A DNA stretch of 64,000 bases from Dipetalonema caudispina (GCA_013365325.1 JABVXV010000140.1:85947-149946), one strand, 5' to 3'. Shown: positions 1 through 14,700, counted from the first letter of the stretch. The notes: generated by a model from the sequence alone, not told the origin. A program made the numbers and translations.

Positions 1-3000
1 TTGGAAAGCTTTTGAATAGTGATTTTTAATACTTTTTTGGATGATGTTAATGCAGACATAAATGCAAAAATCAAGGAACGATCAACAACAAAATTGTATG
101 AAAGTCCGAGATGTCAAAATCTTATACCTCTCGAATCATTAGCTTAAAATCGAAATAAGTTGCTCGTGTATTCCATATATTCAAAACATTAAGCAGTTTA
201 TCGATCAGTGATTTTTTACTATTCCCATTACAGATAGTTAATTCACGTACTACTTCACGTTCGCTACGTCTTCGTAAAGCCATGCGTAATAATTGTTGAC
301 CCTGGAATTACGAACGAAAAATTTACCCAACTTAGATACATTCAATTTCGAAAAAAAAAACACAAAATATCAACCTCAAAGCGTCGCATTTTAATTCAGT
401 CGCTCACCTTATCTTATACCAAAACTCATAAAATGTCAATTTCTGCACAAACCAAGCAGTTTTTGCGAAGTTGATGAGAAGAAAAGCAATCCATCGCACC
501 ATCTTCGCACCGTCTATATATTCGTTGCGTAACCCATTCTTGCTCGCACATTGCCATTAGTACTCCTTTCGACAATTCCGCAATATACTCCCGACGGAAA
601 GCACGTTGATCAACTGGTTTACCACTACAAATAAACAGCACTCAGAATCCGTATTAGTCCAGCCACAAGCTAATGAGATCTGATGCAAACAGATAATAGA
701 ATCTTTAGAACAATATCATGAGCTGTATTATATTTTTTACAACATTTTCTGAGTAGACGTCTAATATAATCATGTTCTGACCATGTTTATATGACCATTT
801 CGGTTAACTAAATCCTTTTATTCGATTCTGTCCGATCGTACAGCCTGCTTACACCAATTAGTAACACGAGATCTCATCTACCTAGTTCATTAGAGCTTTT
901 AGAATGTCCTACTTTGACATTACTACCCAACTGTTGTTATATCACAATAAAGCTTCTAAAATCCCGAGCAAATAAAAAAAATGAGGGATTAAAAAGTCTC
1001 GAGTAATGAGAAAAAACAAACAAACAAAGACTTACTCATCCGAGTATCGATCTCTCAGTTTATGTTTAGTGTAATCGGCAATCATACAAATTGTGACTAG
1101 TAATGCGCAAACTTCATCGCCAACATCGTGCAAATGACTTTCCGTTAAGACCCATCGATCTGCTTTCCAAATGTTCGAATTTATTCGCTCACCAGTGTAC
1201 TGTGGTGAAACTATAATCCATAAATTATAACATTCCATCTTTACATACTAACAGTTTTATTATTTGTTTGATCCCATTTCTACTGCATTGTACAACTTAC
1301 GAATAATGGGTTGATCACTTTGACATATGATATTAGCTAGGACTAGAAGTGCCAAACAAACACCAGCCTCTGCGTCTGCATCCGGCACTTTGCCTAAAAA
1401 CCATGTAAACAATCAAAAGTTGCCAAAAAATGATGGTATATTATTAAAATCCTTTTCGTTGAGGATTTACTTCAATAAGAACATTTGAACCATCCAGTCA
1501 ATATATCCATTATCTCGCCAGTAATGCTCTCGAATAACGATAAAGTGTTTCAAATTTCTCGAGAAACATGGCATTAATTTTCTGTTAATTCCTTTAAATT
1601 TTCTGAGGAACACATCTGTATTTATATGATAGTAGACTCATTTAGCTTTAGCTTGACTAATGGCTATCCAATATTTCTGTAGCTAACCAATTCCACAGTT
1701 AAGTAAGGACTTCAATGCTGTATGCAATAATTGATGAACCAATGCATTTATACTGAAACAACTACGTCCCGCCAGCAGCATATAAAATGTCGCGATATTA
1801 TAGTGACATGTTGAGTCTTCCACCTGAATTTGAAATATGAATATTAGAGTAAAAGTTTATCAGTGTCACTAATTCTTCGTCATTCCAGAAATCACAAAAA
1901 TATTTCAGATTTTCAATGTGATTCTCATGATGTTACCGAAAAAGTATAGTCAACTAAACGCTCTGCCGTGGAACCCTCAAATATCTGTGTAAAATTTCGA
2001 TAATAAAAAATCAACTTACATTGATTTCCATTAAAAGATCCGGGAATGCTGAAGTTCCGCCTTGCAAACTTGAACAGCAAAGTGCTTGAAGAGCACCACA
2101 CCAATCCAAATATTTCTCCGCCTGAGCTGCTTGAGCAGTAACATGCCCACAAATATTAGCCAGTTCAACCAACCGATCCTGAAATCTCTGCCTATGATTC
2201 ACATTCCAACATACCAACACTTTCCAGTAATATGTTTCAAGAAAAGATTTTCCTTTAAGTTTTACCTAAAATTTGCACCGCCTAAAAGTTCCTCATATCA
2301 AGTCATCATTACGATTCAAATTGGATGATCTGCTTGAACATCAAATAAAAAATATTCCGACGAGCATATCATTCAGAAGCAAAAGAAAAAAGTGCTATCT
2401 CAATGGAAAATAAATGAATGACCCCTGTAACTCGTTCCGCTGCTGCTGTGCCACCAATACCTGTAGTGTCATTTCCACTTGCGCTACCAACTCCGCGCAC
2501 TGCAGCAAGCAATGCGCTCACGACAAAACTGTATCGTGCATCATCCGTTCCATCAATGATTGAATGCAAGCGGCGATATTCATTAAAGGAAAATACACGC
2601 CTAAAGATAATTCTTTTAATTAATATAAACGGTAAATTGATGCAAATGAATCCCGACAAGAAAATGAAGCAACATTTGCACTAAGATCGTTATTTGCCTC
2701 TCCTAGTGAGAACATAAACTGGACTAAACGTATTCATATTCATCTTAAGAGTCACAATAACCATCACCAATCCAGTCTGTGGTTATTCAAATAAACGAAA
2801 TCCTTCCAAATAAACTTTTAATCCCCTCCAAATAAACAAACTTCGGTTCTTCGAGCAGTTCTTTGAAGGTGCTAGCATTGTATGCATAACGTTGTCCTCC
2901 ACATGAATTCCTATCACCAGCATTGTGTGTCGGTTTCCAAGGTGGTATCACTCGTTTAAGTAATTCGCGTTTTGCTTCGATTTTACGGCTACACAAGCCT

Positions 3001-6000
3001 GCAATGGATATGAACGTAGGTCAGCCAGCATGAACATTTCCGAAACTTAAACCACCGTTGAATCAACAAATGCGAACCAGTTTCGATGAGTTGTTTCTTT
3101 GCATCGAGTACAAAAACAGCAATAGTACGTCCCCAACCCGTTAGACATGAATCTGATGATTTCAGCTGACTTTCAATAACCCGATACAGCCTGCAAATAC
3201 TTCATAAGATATTGCTGAACAATCACTTCCAGTTTTAATATAGCTAATAGTTAGAGAAAGTTCAATTCTGCATCATGATAAAGTTGCAGATAGGTTTAAT
3301 TGAAGAGGTTTACGATATTAGCTATTAAAATTCCTTCAATCTATCTGTTGGCTAAACCAATGATGGTCTGCCAACACTGGCATTCTTTCAAACTTTTTTT
3401 AGGAATGGCAAAAATAAAAGAACGAAAGGTAAACAACAGCAAGACTTACCCTTGTACAATATTAGGTGCATTTTGAGAGTAGAGAAAATAATAGTAATTA
3501 TGGGAAATATATGCAGTTAGAACATAACCAAGCTGAGCTGATATATTGCTTGGAACACAATCAACACGGCGCTCCAGAAGTACTCGTTCAATTAGTACGA
3601 GTAGAGGAAGTAACTGAAACATAAATAAATACCTAGATCCCCGTCTAATTTCTATAGTCCTAAATCCTTTTCGAAAGGCAGATTTCAATATCAGCTGCAA
3701 TTTTTTCACCTTCAAAGATCTGAACTATGATTTACTATTATTAATAACTCATCCACAGATAAATTAAAAGCGTCGATAGAATATCATACTGACACCATGA
3801 ATCTCATTTCGGAAAACTTTTCCATAACATTTATGCATGATTCATTTCTACGGCGAAAGGTATTGGAAGATGATACAGCTTTGAAAAATTGTCTGTTCAA
3901 AATAAATGAGAAAAAGTTGACCTCTTCAGCGAGCTCCATAATGCCGGCAATATTCTGCGCCAGCTCACACATTTCTAGAACTATATCCAGTCCTTCAGCT
4001 GTAGGTAACACATAACTATGTCCATCAACAAAATCCTGTACCATTTGAATGAACGATTCGCAGCACCAGCCACAAAGAACAAGCTGATCATAGTATGTAC
4101 ATGATCTGCAATCACCATACGTGATTCTAATTGGTAACATTTGATGAACGATCGAGAAAAAAAGCACTAAAGAAGGACGAAATTGAACAATGTATCGTGG
4201 AAAGTCTATACTGATTAAGGATATCAAGGAAAACTTACACAGACATACAAAAAAAAAAGTGATAATTGTAACCTGCAAGTAAGTAATACCTGAATTTAGC
4301 CATGCTTTCTTGAAGTTGTTCACGTGTGGCTCGCTTTTTAAATCGAATTTCCAACGGTTTATTAAAGGAAAATTCAACAACAATTCGCTTTTGCCAAAGT
4401 TTTGCCAGTTCACGTGCCAAGCGTCTCAACTCCAGTTTCACAGCATCACGTTCCGCACCAATTCCGTATAATAGGAGAGATCTACAAAAAGAAGAAAAAA
4501 TAATAATTCTAGACTACTATAGCAGTTTGTCGGTACATCTTTTAGGATTCACGATTAACATTTAGCAGTCAGCTTTAAAAAATTATTTAGCACTGCTGAT
4601 AAATCTAAGCTTACCTCTGATTGCATTCGCTTCTGTATTCAGCTGACTGTGGAATGGGTAAATGTATCAATAACCGTTCATGAATTGATAAATCTTTCCA
4701 TAAATATGGATGCTCGTCAGGTAAGTCAGACGGCATTGTTACAAGTGGAGGTGGTGTCGCTATTGCTCCTGCTAAGAGCGCTGCAGTTGCTTCACTGGGT
4801 TGGGATGAAAATGTTGAGGATAATGTAGCTGTGTTAGACAACTGTTGATGCTGCTGAAGAATTTGTGGTTTTTTGTAGAAAGAACAAGCTTAAATCATTC
4901 AAATCGAAAAATTAAAGAATCGGTCAAATTGAAAGCAACTAAAGGATAACTAAGAGCACAGAAAGGGATTCACTTTTTGTTTATCTTCCTTCCGTTTCCT
5001 GATTTTCTGCATTAACGGTATGTATTCCAACATTTCACCAGTTCGAATCAATTCCTTCACATAGAAATCATGGGAAAAAACACCGGCACGTTGCAACTCA
5101 ATGAATAATAGCACCAGATTAGCAAACTCTTGACAAAAACGATCTTTGTCGGTACTTTCTGGATCCGGTCCTTCTGTCACAAGAAATTCCAGCAGTATTT
5201 CTTGCAGAGTTAATGAACCTACAAAAGAAATATCGATTTCTGCAGAGAAATAAAAAGGGATTTAATTACATACTACATTCTGACACAACACTGCATGAAT
5301 TAATAGCGCTGAAAAAACCGCGCTATTTTTTGTTATTGAAAATACGTCTGGTAGGAGTGCGCCTGCGCCAGATCAGAGAATATAATGGTTGACATCGTTT
5401 GTTTCCTTCCGACAGCTAATGCAAGACTTTATCTTACGCAGCTGAGCTGGAGGGATCTGTTCAGATGAAATATATGGCTACTCAATTGACCACGGCCAAT
5501 CATTTCAACGAATAAACATCTCAGGTAGTGCTTCAAGAACTGACTGAAAAATATACCGAATTTGAACGTTTTCCGATGATTAATTCGGAATGCGAGCAGT
5601 TGAGCGACAAGTATCGCACGATGAGTTCCCTCCCTTTCCATTGTTACTGCCCACTGCAGAAGCATCTTTACGCGGATTGCATGTTCGTGCTACAAAGTTA
5701 TAAAGGTTTGTGTGCATATATATTATAAGATGGACAAAGACAAATAAAGCAAAGATTCATATTAAATAAAAAACAACATGAATTATATTAGACACATCAA
5801 ACTTACTTCAAAACTTTCTTTAGAAGGTCCGTTAAAAATTACTGCATAGATCTTTTCGATGCAGTTTGGTTGATCCAAACGTGCTGCATCAAGTACACCA
5901 ACTATTTCCAGGCACTGCAAAACCATAGCTGCTGAAAGAAATATGAATATATGAATAGAGATGATGACAACAAAGAATAATAAACAAAAAAAAAATCTGT

Positions 6001-9000
6001 AAAAAGGAAATGCGCTTTATTAACATTTCTTTTTTAAACTCGCATTAATCGCAAATTTAACCAGGCTTCCTGGCTGTAGTGTAAAATTTAATTCCAGATC
6101 GAAAGAAGTTTATTCTTGCACGAAAGAACTCACGACGTTATCTATCAAACAATCCCTTTCACTCCAACAGATAGTAAGGCTACCTGTAATTCAGACCGCC
6201 TATCCTTAGCCAAGCAATATTTCTCATTTCACTGATATGAAAACAACTATGTGCAACCCCAGAACGTACTCAATCTTCAATGTTGATTCGTGAAATGTCT
6301 TGAAATCCTTGTATATGGGAAGAAAAATGTAATCAAAAGATTTAAAAACGATCTTGCAAGATGTTTGATTTGAACAAATGGATACTGAATAATATAATTA
6401 GAATATGAACAAACCAAAGCCCTTCTTCTGTGCATAATTCAATGACCATTTATTTTCACAAGCATGAGAACGCCGTCGCACCTCAGCCAACCGAAGTTGA
6501 ATGAACTCCTGCAATCGCTCAGTGCCGTGACCTGGTGGCAAAGGAAGACTTTCAAATGGACAAGGTAGATGATCCAGTGGTGAACCGCACAACTGATGAA
6601 GCATTGTAGGTGGACGTCCCGGAGATACTATAATATGAAAAATGAATAGTACAACAACACACCATGCAAAAACCTTCAAATACAAAGTTTTTGAATTTGA
6701 TCATAACTAAAATAATCAAGTGCTTCGACTTTTCCAAGTCTATTATAATCCATGGTAATCGAAATCTACCAAAAATATAGCTTACCTTCATATTTGTTCC
6801 ATATCAAAGCAGCAGGGCAATCAATTAGTATAGCATATAGCATACCACAGAGTGTTAAGATTATTGCACGCTGATGTATGCATTGTTGCATATCATCGAA
6901 CAACTCAACACAATCCACTGACCTTAAAAACACTCTACTATCATGTCAAAAAGTAAAAGAGATAACAACACAAATCTATTAATCTTTCCTCTTCTACTAG
7001 AAAGAAATACGGAAATACAGCACCTGTGGCATATAATTTTTTACTTACCAAAAAACATAATGGAGAAGAGTTATTCTTTAAAATAATTTGGAAACCACTA
7101 ATACTTCCTACGCGTAGTCAAAGATATCTATCTGGCACGTAAAAAAATTACTTACTTGAGACAAAGCACTACTCATATATGAGAAAAAAAAATATGGTGT
7201 TAAACAAACCTGCCTTCCCGCTCCTCAGCTTCGTCTCGATACAGTTCCAATCTATGACATACCAAAAATGCGCATCTTTTCGACAGAACTATATTCTGTG
7301 TAATTTGATCCGTGTATTGACAAATAAATAATAGAAAAAGACGGAATAATGTGATGTAATGGGATTGATTACTGCTTGAAGCAAGTCCGGATCCTACAAT
7401 AAGTTTCGAAGAATCATAATAATCCACTTGACTGCAGTAACTGATATCACATAAACTGTTCTGCACTTACCATGATGCAAAAAAGGATGAATTGATGACT
7501 TGTCATTTTGACGATTTTCAATAGGCTGCACAAACCGGTCATTGAATATATCCAATAAATCCATCAAAAATTCCTGCTTTTCAACCATTCCATCCTTAAG
7601 AACGATTGGCACAATGTTACTCATTGAAATTTATAAAGGAACAGGTAAAGAGATAAGAGAACGGACGAAATAATGAAACGATTTATGCAAATTTACTAAA
7701 ATGCATGGTGTAGCTTACTTCGTAGGCATGTTTACAAATGTATACAAAATGCGGCCACCGATCGGTATAAACAATATTCGATTCTAATTTGGCGCTATCG
7801 CTCATTTGATTAAGCATTAGTTTTATGTATTTCGTGAAAAGTGATGCAAGCTCTGTAAAATGTCAAGGAAATCTAAATAAATAAAAGACAAAATAATTAG
7901 TTATGATCCTTTAAACAAAGTCCCTAACATATTTTTAAAAACTATACGAAGCACACTGGGATCCTATAAATATTTAATTATATTAACTATATTAACATTA
8001 TCAGGAACTTAATTATATTAACATTAGTATCAGGAACATCTATCTGCAGAACTTATAGAACTAAATTATTACCAAATTAGTCCCACTGTTTATACTAAAA
8101 TTAAAAAAATATCCAGAAAAATTTTTACCGGAAGCTAGTTGGTCAGTAGTGGACTTCTTCTGCTTGTTAACGTTGCTACTACATCCTTGACCACCGACGG
8201 CAATTAGTTTCAAGAACCATAGCGCTCGACTAACTGGTACTTTATAATCACACAAGTATTCCAAGGCATCCTCCTGCGATAGATTTTTTTAACAACAATA
8301 ATATATAGCGGAGATATGAATCTGAACCATCGAATAAAGTTACTTCATCCCTAGTTGTCCATTTTACTAAACTTTAAAAATTACTAAAATACATTTACTT
8401 CTAAATACAATCATACCAACGAACAATAATCGGAGCAATCAATCAATTTCCCAGAGATATCGGACAATTGCTGAGCGGATAATCTTGAAACGATACTAAG
8501 GAGTTGCACACGGTTAGATAATATTCAAAAACGCAACCTTTTTGCGAAAAAATGGTGGTTTCCGGGCTAGTAGTGCCAAAGGCTTGCCATGAGCTAAATC
8601 AGTAAACCAATCGTTTCGTTCCTTTGATTTTTTCGCTTTTTCCTGAACAAAAATAGCTGGAAATATTATTACCAGTAGAATCTTCAAGTTGATGCATGTA
8701 CCTTATAAATTTACAGTGGTAATGAAGCAATTGATGAATGGTAAAATCTGACAAATGATAGTTCAATCTCGAAAAATGTGCTAGGGTTGTAGGGATCTGA
8801 ACAACACGCAATAAAATTCATACAAATAAGAATAAAATTAGAATTTTAGCGTCGATTTTGAAAGGAGATACTGTATGATATTTGCGGACAAAACGTAACG
8901 CGGAGAACAGCCTACCACATTATGGGTGAACTGTTGAAAATGCATTTGTGGGCCACCCCCTACGCCGTTTCCTCCGCTTCCAATACTATCTTTAGCAATA

Positions 9001-9819
9001 GCACTTCCGGCACGCTTTCTTTCTTTGTCAAGATTTGCATTTAGTTCCATTTTTTTCGCCATTATTTGCATTACTAACTGTGCTCCACGTAACATCGTAT
9101 CATCCAAACGATCCAATCGTGGCATCTAAAACAACTCCTACTTTACATTATCTGCCATTAACCGTATTTGCACGATAATTCAAGAGGTCAAAAAGGTTAT
9201 AATATAGACCGCTCGATTCGTCCCATTCAATTTGTTCTGGTCAAGGTTAATTATAGTCCCCCCTAAGAACTAACACAATAGCAAATAATTGGCAGAAAAA
9301 CAATACCTTGACGTTATAAACAATCGACTCATGTTCATACGATGTCACGGCAACCTGATAACCCTTCTTTAAACGATCCGCTCCTAAATTATCTTCTTCT
9401 TGTTTTACCTGAAAATATTGACACACTGATATGAGATAGATCCGATGGCAACAGTAATCAGATAGCCAAAAACTGAACTCTTAAAGAGTTGTTAATTGTA
9501 AAAATGGTTTTTACAATTAATCCTTCTTGTGATTTATATGGACTAGAAAGCTTATACTAACAATAACGAACCGAGATCAGGAATGTCAACTACTGCCATT
9601 TCATGCATTAAGATAAAGTTTAGGAGGCAGCAGAGATTTATTTCACTTCTTTAATTCTGATGTGGATTCACAAGAAAATAATTTCACGACTAAAATGGTA
9701 AAAGTTTAACTAACATCCTGTGGGTAAACATCAGGTGGTCCCAATCGATTCCTTTTCAGGGCTCTCCTTTCAGGTGTCTGATAATGCCATGAGATCACAT
9801 TTAAACTTTTCATTCCCAT
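1..9819 (-). CDS. MED12 (dpy-22): Mediator subunit MED12 (partial, C-terminus beyond window)
   Basis: MED12 is the large scaffold of the Mediator CDK8 kinase module (with CDK8, cyclin C and MED13) and acts in the nucleus. I could follow 26 exons, mostly phase-consistent: 9715-9819, 9307-9408, 8916-9125, 8538-8642, 8129-8273, 7719-7852, 7471-~7624, 7210-7393, 6786-6922, 6415-6627, 5807-5931, 5557-5689, 4974-5218, 4615-4853, 4290-4481, 3922-4105, 3450-3613, 3078-3190, 2842-2998, 2423-2600, 2020-2178, 1688-1823, 1301-1393, 1036-1210, 453-624, 128-301, about 1,375 codons. The start is the first in-frame ATG after an upstream stop. Family signatures seen include LKRNRLGPPDVYPQD near the N-terminus, KVPVSRALWFLK, LKDGMVEKQEFL, CGSPLDHLP, LLQWAVTMEREGTHRA (the LCEWAV domain), FANLVLLFIELQRAGVFSHD, ALQALCCSS and MCEQEWVTQR. 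Order and spacing follow human MED12, recalled without alignment. The Gln-rich C-terminus is off the window. The exon 7 acceptor is abnormal (see findings). Confidence 0.96.
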
Positions 9820-11716
9820 TTGATCACTTAATGTTCAAATTCTTGCCACCATTTTTTATATACTGCAAAACAGATTTATTAAAAACAACTGGTAACATGT
9901 CAGAATACCTGATAATCAAGAATAAACAGAAAATATCCAACAATCAAAAATAAACGTATTATTTGAAAAAAAAAAAAAAACACAATTCGAGGAAAGCTGC
10001 TACTTAGTAAAAAATTCGTGTTGTTCGAAAATATATAAAATATTCAAAGAAAAGATAAAAAGACATAAATTACATCTATTATTCGAAAATACATGTATCA
10101 CTTAGGAATAAACGTGAAACACATATCATTCAAAAGCAAATATAGCATCCGAAAAAATATGCAAATCCTTTACAAGATCAAATTTAATGTATAAAATCGA
10201 AATATACGTCTAAAAAATAAACCATACGTCTAATACAACCACGTAAGTCATCGCTTACATCGATGTCTAATTCCAAATTGTAACTGTTGCATTTCGACTA
10301 CGTGCATCAAATTTTGAAACGAATAAGGGATGAGATACTTTTAACGTTTTACACGTTAAATAATTCACGGGAAATAATTTTAACGTTTTTACAAAATTCA
10401 GAATAATAGAAATATCAACGTAATACCATTAAACATTATTATAAACAATATAATGATAACATGATAGAAATATTGTAACATAAAAGTAATGTAGTTACAT
10501 GAAAGTAATAATTATAATAATTAGTATTTAAATAGTTAAGTGGACATAATGATGATAAGAGTAAGATCATGAAATAGAAATTGAAGTAATAATAATTACG
10601 TTAAGTTATGCTAATAGATAAAAGTAATAGTAAAGTTAACTATACTGTGCTGCACCACTTTTTAGTTTCAAACTTTTTCTGGGAAAAGAATTTTGATAAA
10701 AAGGATTCGACAGATCTTCGTTGAAACATCAATTCAGAATCTATCACTGTTCTTATTGCATTCTTATTCGAAAAATTATGTGAATCTGAAATTATGAAGA
10801 AGTGAAACTGAATTGTTAATTAATACAGTATCATTTATATGTAATCTATAACATATCATTTTGATCATTGAACGTACATGAATCAGGTGATTACTATTTC
10901 TCTTTCTCTTTATTATTACTATTTTATCATTTAATCGAAATAAGCAGTTAAATTTTATTATCTTTATTGTACAAGATAGCTGCATTAGAATACAGTATTT
11001 AATACAGTATCATTTATTATATGTAATCTATAACGTATCATTTTGATCATTGAACGTACATGCATCAGGTGATTACTATTTCTCTTTCTCTTTATTATTA
11101 CTATTTTATCATTTAATCAAAATAAGCAGTTAAATTTTATTATCTTTATTGTACAAGATAGCTTTATTAGAATACAGTATTTAATACAGTATCATTTATT
11201 ATATGTAATCTATAACGTATCATTTTGATCATTGAACGTACATGCATCAGGTGATTACTATTTCTCTTTCTCTTTATTATTACTATTTTATCATTTAATC
11301 AAAATAAGCAGTTAAATTTTATTAACTTCATTGTACAAGATAGCTGCATTAGAATACAGTATTTAATACAGTATCATTTATTATATGTAATAAAATATAT
11401 CGATCATCTATAATTTTGTAAACAAGTACACGTATTATTTGCATACATCGTTCTATGTTACGTTAATTTACTAAACGCATCAGATTACGAGTGATAATGA
11501 TGATAACTATTTTTGTACTTACCAGCATGACAACGCATCATGCATTTGAATGCTTAATTGATCACGTAAATTACGTCCATATAAAAAGATATGCATCATT
11601 TACGGGATTGCAAAATTTGAATAAATTTACGAACATGAAATACATAAATAGTCAGGATGCATGATCATTTCATCATTTTTTCTCTAGTCATCTGATATAC
11701 AGTTTATTTCTTCGTT
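9820..11716. other. Divergent intergenic spacer between MED12 and the ABHD17-like gene
   Basis: No coding exon is evident here. The stretch must hold the 5' regulatory regions of two divergently transcribed genes. It is AT-rich, has an A-run near 9965-9980, and carries the tandem repeat described separately. A TTTTTTCTCTAG acceptor-like site at about 11677-11688, some 30 bases upstream of the plus-strand start codon, may be a spliced-leader acceptor. Confidence 0.6.
10821..11400. repeat. Tandem repeat, about 3.2 copies of a 179-182 bp unit
   Basis: The motif TAATACAGTATCATTTAT recurs at 10821, 11000, 11182 and 11364, giving periods of 179, 182 and 182 bases. The intervening sequence, including TGATCATTGAACGTACATG and TCTCTTTCTCTTTATTATTA, is nearly identical between copies, with only a few substitutions and small indels. 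The last copy breaks off within about 40 bases. It lies in the divergent spacer and carries no long ORF. The copies are similar enough to imply recent expansion. Confidence 0.95.
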
Positions 11717-14700
11717 ATGATTAATTCTACAAGGAAATTGCAATCTGATACACTTTCAACATCTACGACAGATCCTAACATTTTAGATAACGCACCGTTA
11801 CTGGTAAATTTTGTTAATATATCTCTTTGATGTACTTTTTTATAAAATATCAACAAGAATATATGATTCACACTTGAACTAATAATCAGTTTAATTACTC
11901 TTAAAAACTTATGATTGTTTTTTCTTTGATTCAGAAAAAAAATAAACGAACGTAACATAATATGAATGAATGTAGATTCAATAAAGATGAATTAGATTAG
12001 ACTAAAAATTTTTATGTGTCCATCAGACAGAAGATAAAGTTAGAAATCAAATTATGATAATTAGTACAAAGTTATGAGGAAGGCAATAATAACTTAATGA
12101 AATAATTCTTGATGATAATCAGTGCATTTGCTGATTGATATACCTATAGAAGAAGGGCGACTTGACTAGCGTAAATACAGATGACGTGGTATTGATGCAG
12201 CTTTAATAATTTCCTGATAATAGTATTCGATAGGTATCAGTTAATAAATAGTAATTTTTTTATTTCAGGGACAAAAAAGGAAGTCAGAAAATGAGAGCGA
12301 ATTTAGTGCAAATGATAGCATGAAGAAAAGCATGAAAAATTTAAGCCAAAACTTTAGCGTAACAGGAAGTCAACAGTTAAGTCAAACTTCTGAAACTACA
12401 GATATTACAAAAGATTCGCAACAAGTCAGTATTATCTCTTATAGCTTCTTTTTTTTTTGTCAAATTTGATGAGAAATGATTTAAGAGATCACTCCTACGT
12501 TCAATATATTCTCGTAGCATAACTTTTTACATAAACCAATTCGATTCTATCATTTCTGATATGAAAATTCCTAAAATAATTAGTACTAGTAAGAACTTCT
12601 ATCAGATCTATCAAACATACAAAAAAGGAAAATTGTGGCGAAGTACAGACAAAAAAAAATATAAAGTCTACAAAAAGAAGACTAAATTTTGATAACAAAA
12701 AAAAAAATTAAAATTAAGGGATTTTCGAAATGTTTTCACTTCAAAATTTTATTATTATTTCTTGTGGAATTTATACTATCTAAATGTGGACAACGAGAAG
12801 AAATGATAATTGAAGTGATAAAATAATGGGAATGAAATCTATTGCTAACATTTTTATTTATCAATACGATAATTCCGATTTATAATGGGTTTTTTCTTAC
12901 TTTTTTTTTTTTTTTTGCAGTCATTAATTGCGATGGAATCATTAACATGTATTGAAAGTGATATTATACTTCATACAACTAAAAAGAAAGAGAAGGTAAT
13001 GATGTTAAACTTTATTAATTGCAGAAGAGTTAATTAGCATTTTATCTCGGAATTATTTATAAATTTTAGAATAAGAAGTATGTTGTACTTCCAGTAAAAA
13101 TTAAAACGAATTAAAAATAAAACCTGAAAAGAATGAATTTATGCAATTTACTTTACAAATTATCATTTAAAGATGAAAAATAAAATTTTATTCTTATAGA
13201 ATACAATCAGAAAAAACCATTATTCAACAAAAAGAATCGTAAGTTATTGCCATCAAATTTCCGTTTTAACATTTAGTTTAAGCTACATTATCAAATTTTA
13301 TTTCTTTGAATGCAATAAATATTACTGCGAAAATAATCAGTGCCATTTATACGAATTAGTGGCAGTAAATTTCGAGACAATATACGCTGTCATAAATTAG
13401 TCTATTGTCAAATTTTCCTGAAAATGTATCGAATTTTTATTTATTTTCTGAATAGATTAATACTAGCTAGCATTAATCTAACCAAAAAGTTAATATTCAT
13501 CTATACTATGAATATGTATGATCCGATGTGATCATAACTCTCATTAGCCATTTTAGAAGTAGTTAGTAGTATAATTATTAGTTTATGCATTATTAATTCT
13601 AAAGGTCATCATTGAAGTCAAAATATTACTACCTGATCTGAACAAAAGTTTCATATTCAACTTCTGAGATTATCGGATCCGAGAATCATTACACAATTAA
13701 TTCCTGTTTTCTAACAATTCCTGTACAACATTTTGTCCCAATCGCTTTAACTGCTCAATTTTAAAATTTAGAACAACTCATCTGTTATAACGTTAAGTTC
13801 ATTTTCAATTTCTTCAAGACTACGCAAACATGATGATCACTGCAAACGGTAAAAATTATCACGTAAATTGAAATTTATTTCAAAATGAAGGGAAAAAAAT
13901 CAGTGAGTAAAAAGTTTAAAATGTAATGATTGAAATGACATTAATAGGCATTTTTGTTAAATTGTGTGAAAATGGGTGAAAAGAAATAAGTGTGAAAGGC
14001 AGGAATGATTTGTCGATAGAATTGAAATTTATCCAAAATTTATTTCAAGGCATTTAAGTGTAAAATAAATAAAGTGAAAGGAAGGATTGAGGAATTATAA
14101 TTAATCTATCAAATTATTTCAAATTATTAGTGTTTTATAAATGTAGGGAATATCGAAGACAAATGTGGCATGTTCGAAGCAAGTTAAAAAAGCGTGATAT
14201 TGATAGAAAAAATGAGGAAAATTTTCTGAAACTTTTGGATGAATATAAGTTAGCTTTCTAATTTTTCTTCATTTTAAATTCTCATTGGATAGAAATTTAT
14301 TTTTGAAATAAATACTTAACTTCTATACCATTTGTTGAATATATTCTTCGAAATCTTCCAATCATAAATTATCAGAACAATAATCTATCATAAGGAAATT
14401 TAATTTCGTCATCAATATACTGCGTGTTTTCCAACTGTAATTTTATTTATTCAACTATTGCTTAAAAAGTCAATATTATTGATTTATCAGAACGCTTTAG
14501 ATAAATATTCCTAAATGAAATACAATATTAAATTTAAGCTATAGCTTATGAGCATCAAAACTCATAGCAGTATTACATCAGTGATGTTATCCAAATAGAA
14601 AACAAACATATGAAATGTTATAGAAATGTATCGTATCATTTGTTATTTACATATATAAATAATAAATGGTTTAAAAAAATTCAAACTTTAAATTTAGGCG

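Noticed and set aside
2418..2684. 88-codon plus-strand ORF
   Set aside because: It is the antisense shadow of a conserved MED12 exon (contains the ARYSFVVSALL segment on the minus strand).
5418..5556. Extension of the MED12 LCEWAV exon to a good GTAAGA donor near 5440
   Set aside because: Splicing at the earlier GTATAT donor (5551-5556) keeps phase with the next conserved exon, whereas read-through does not.
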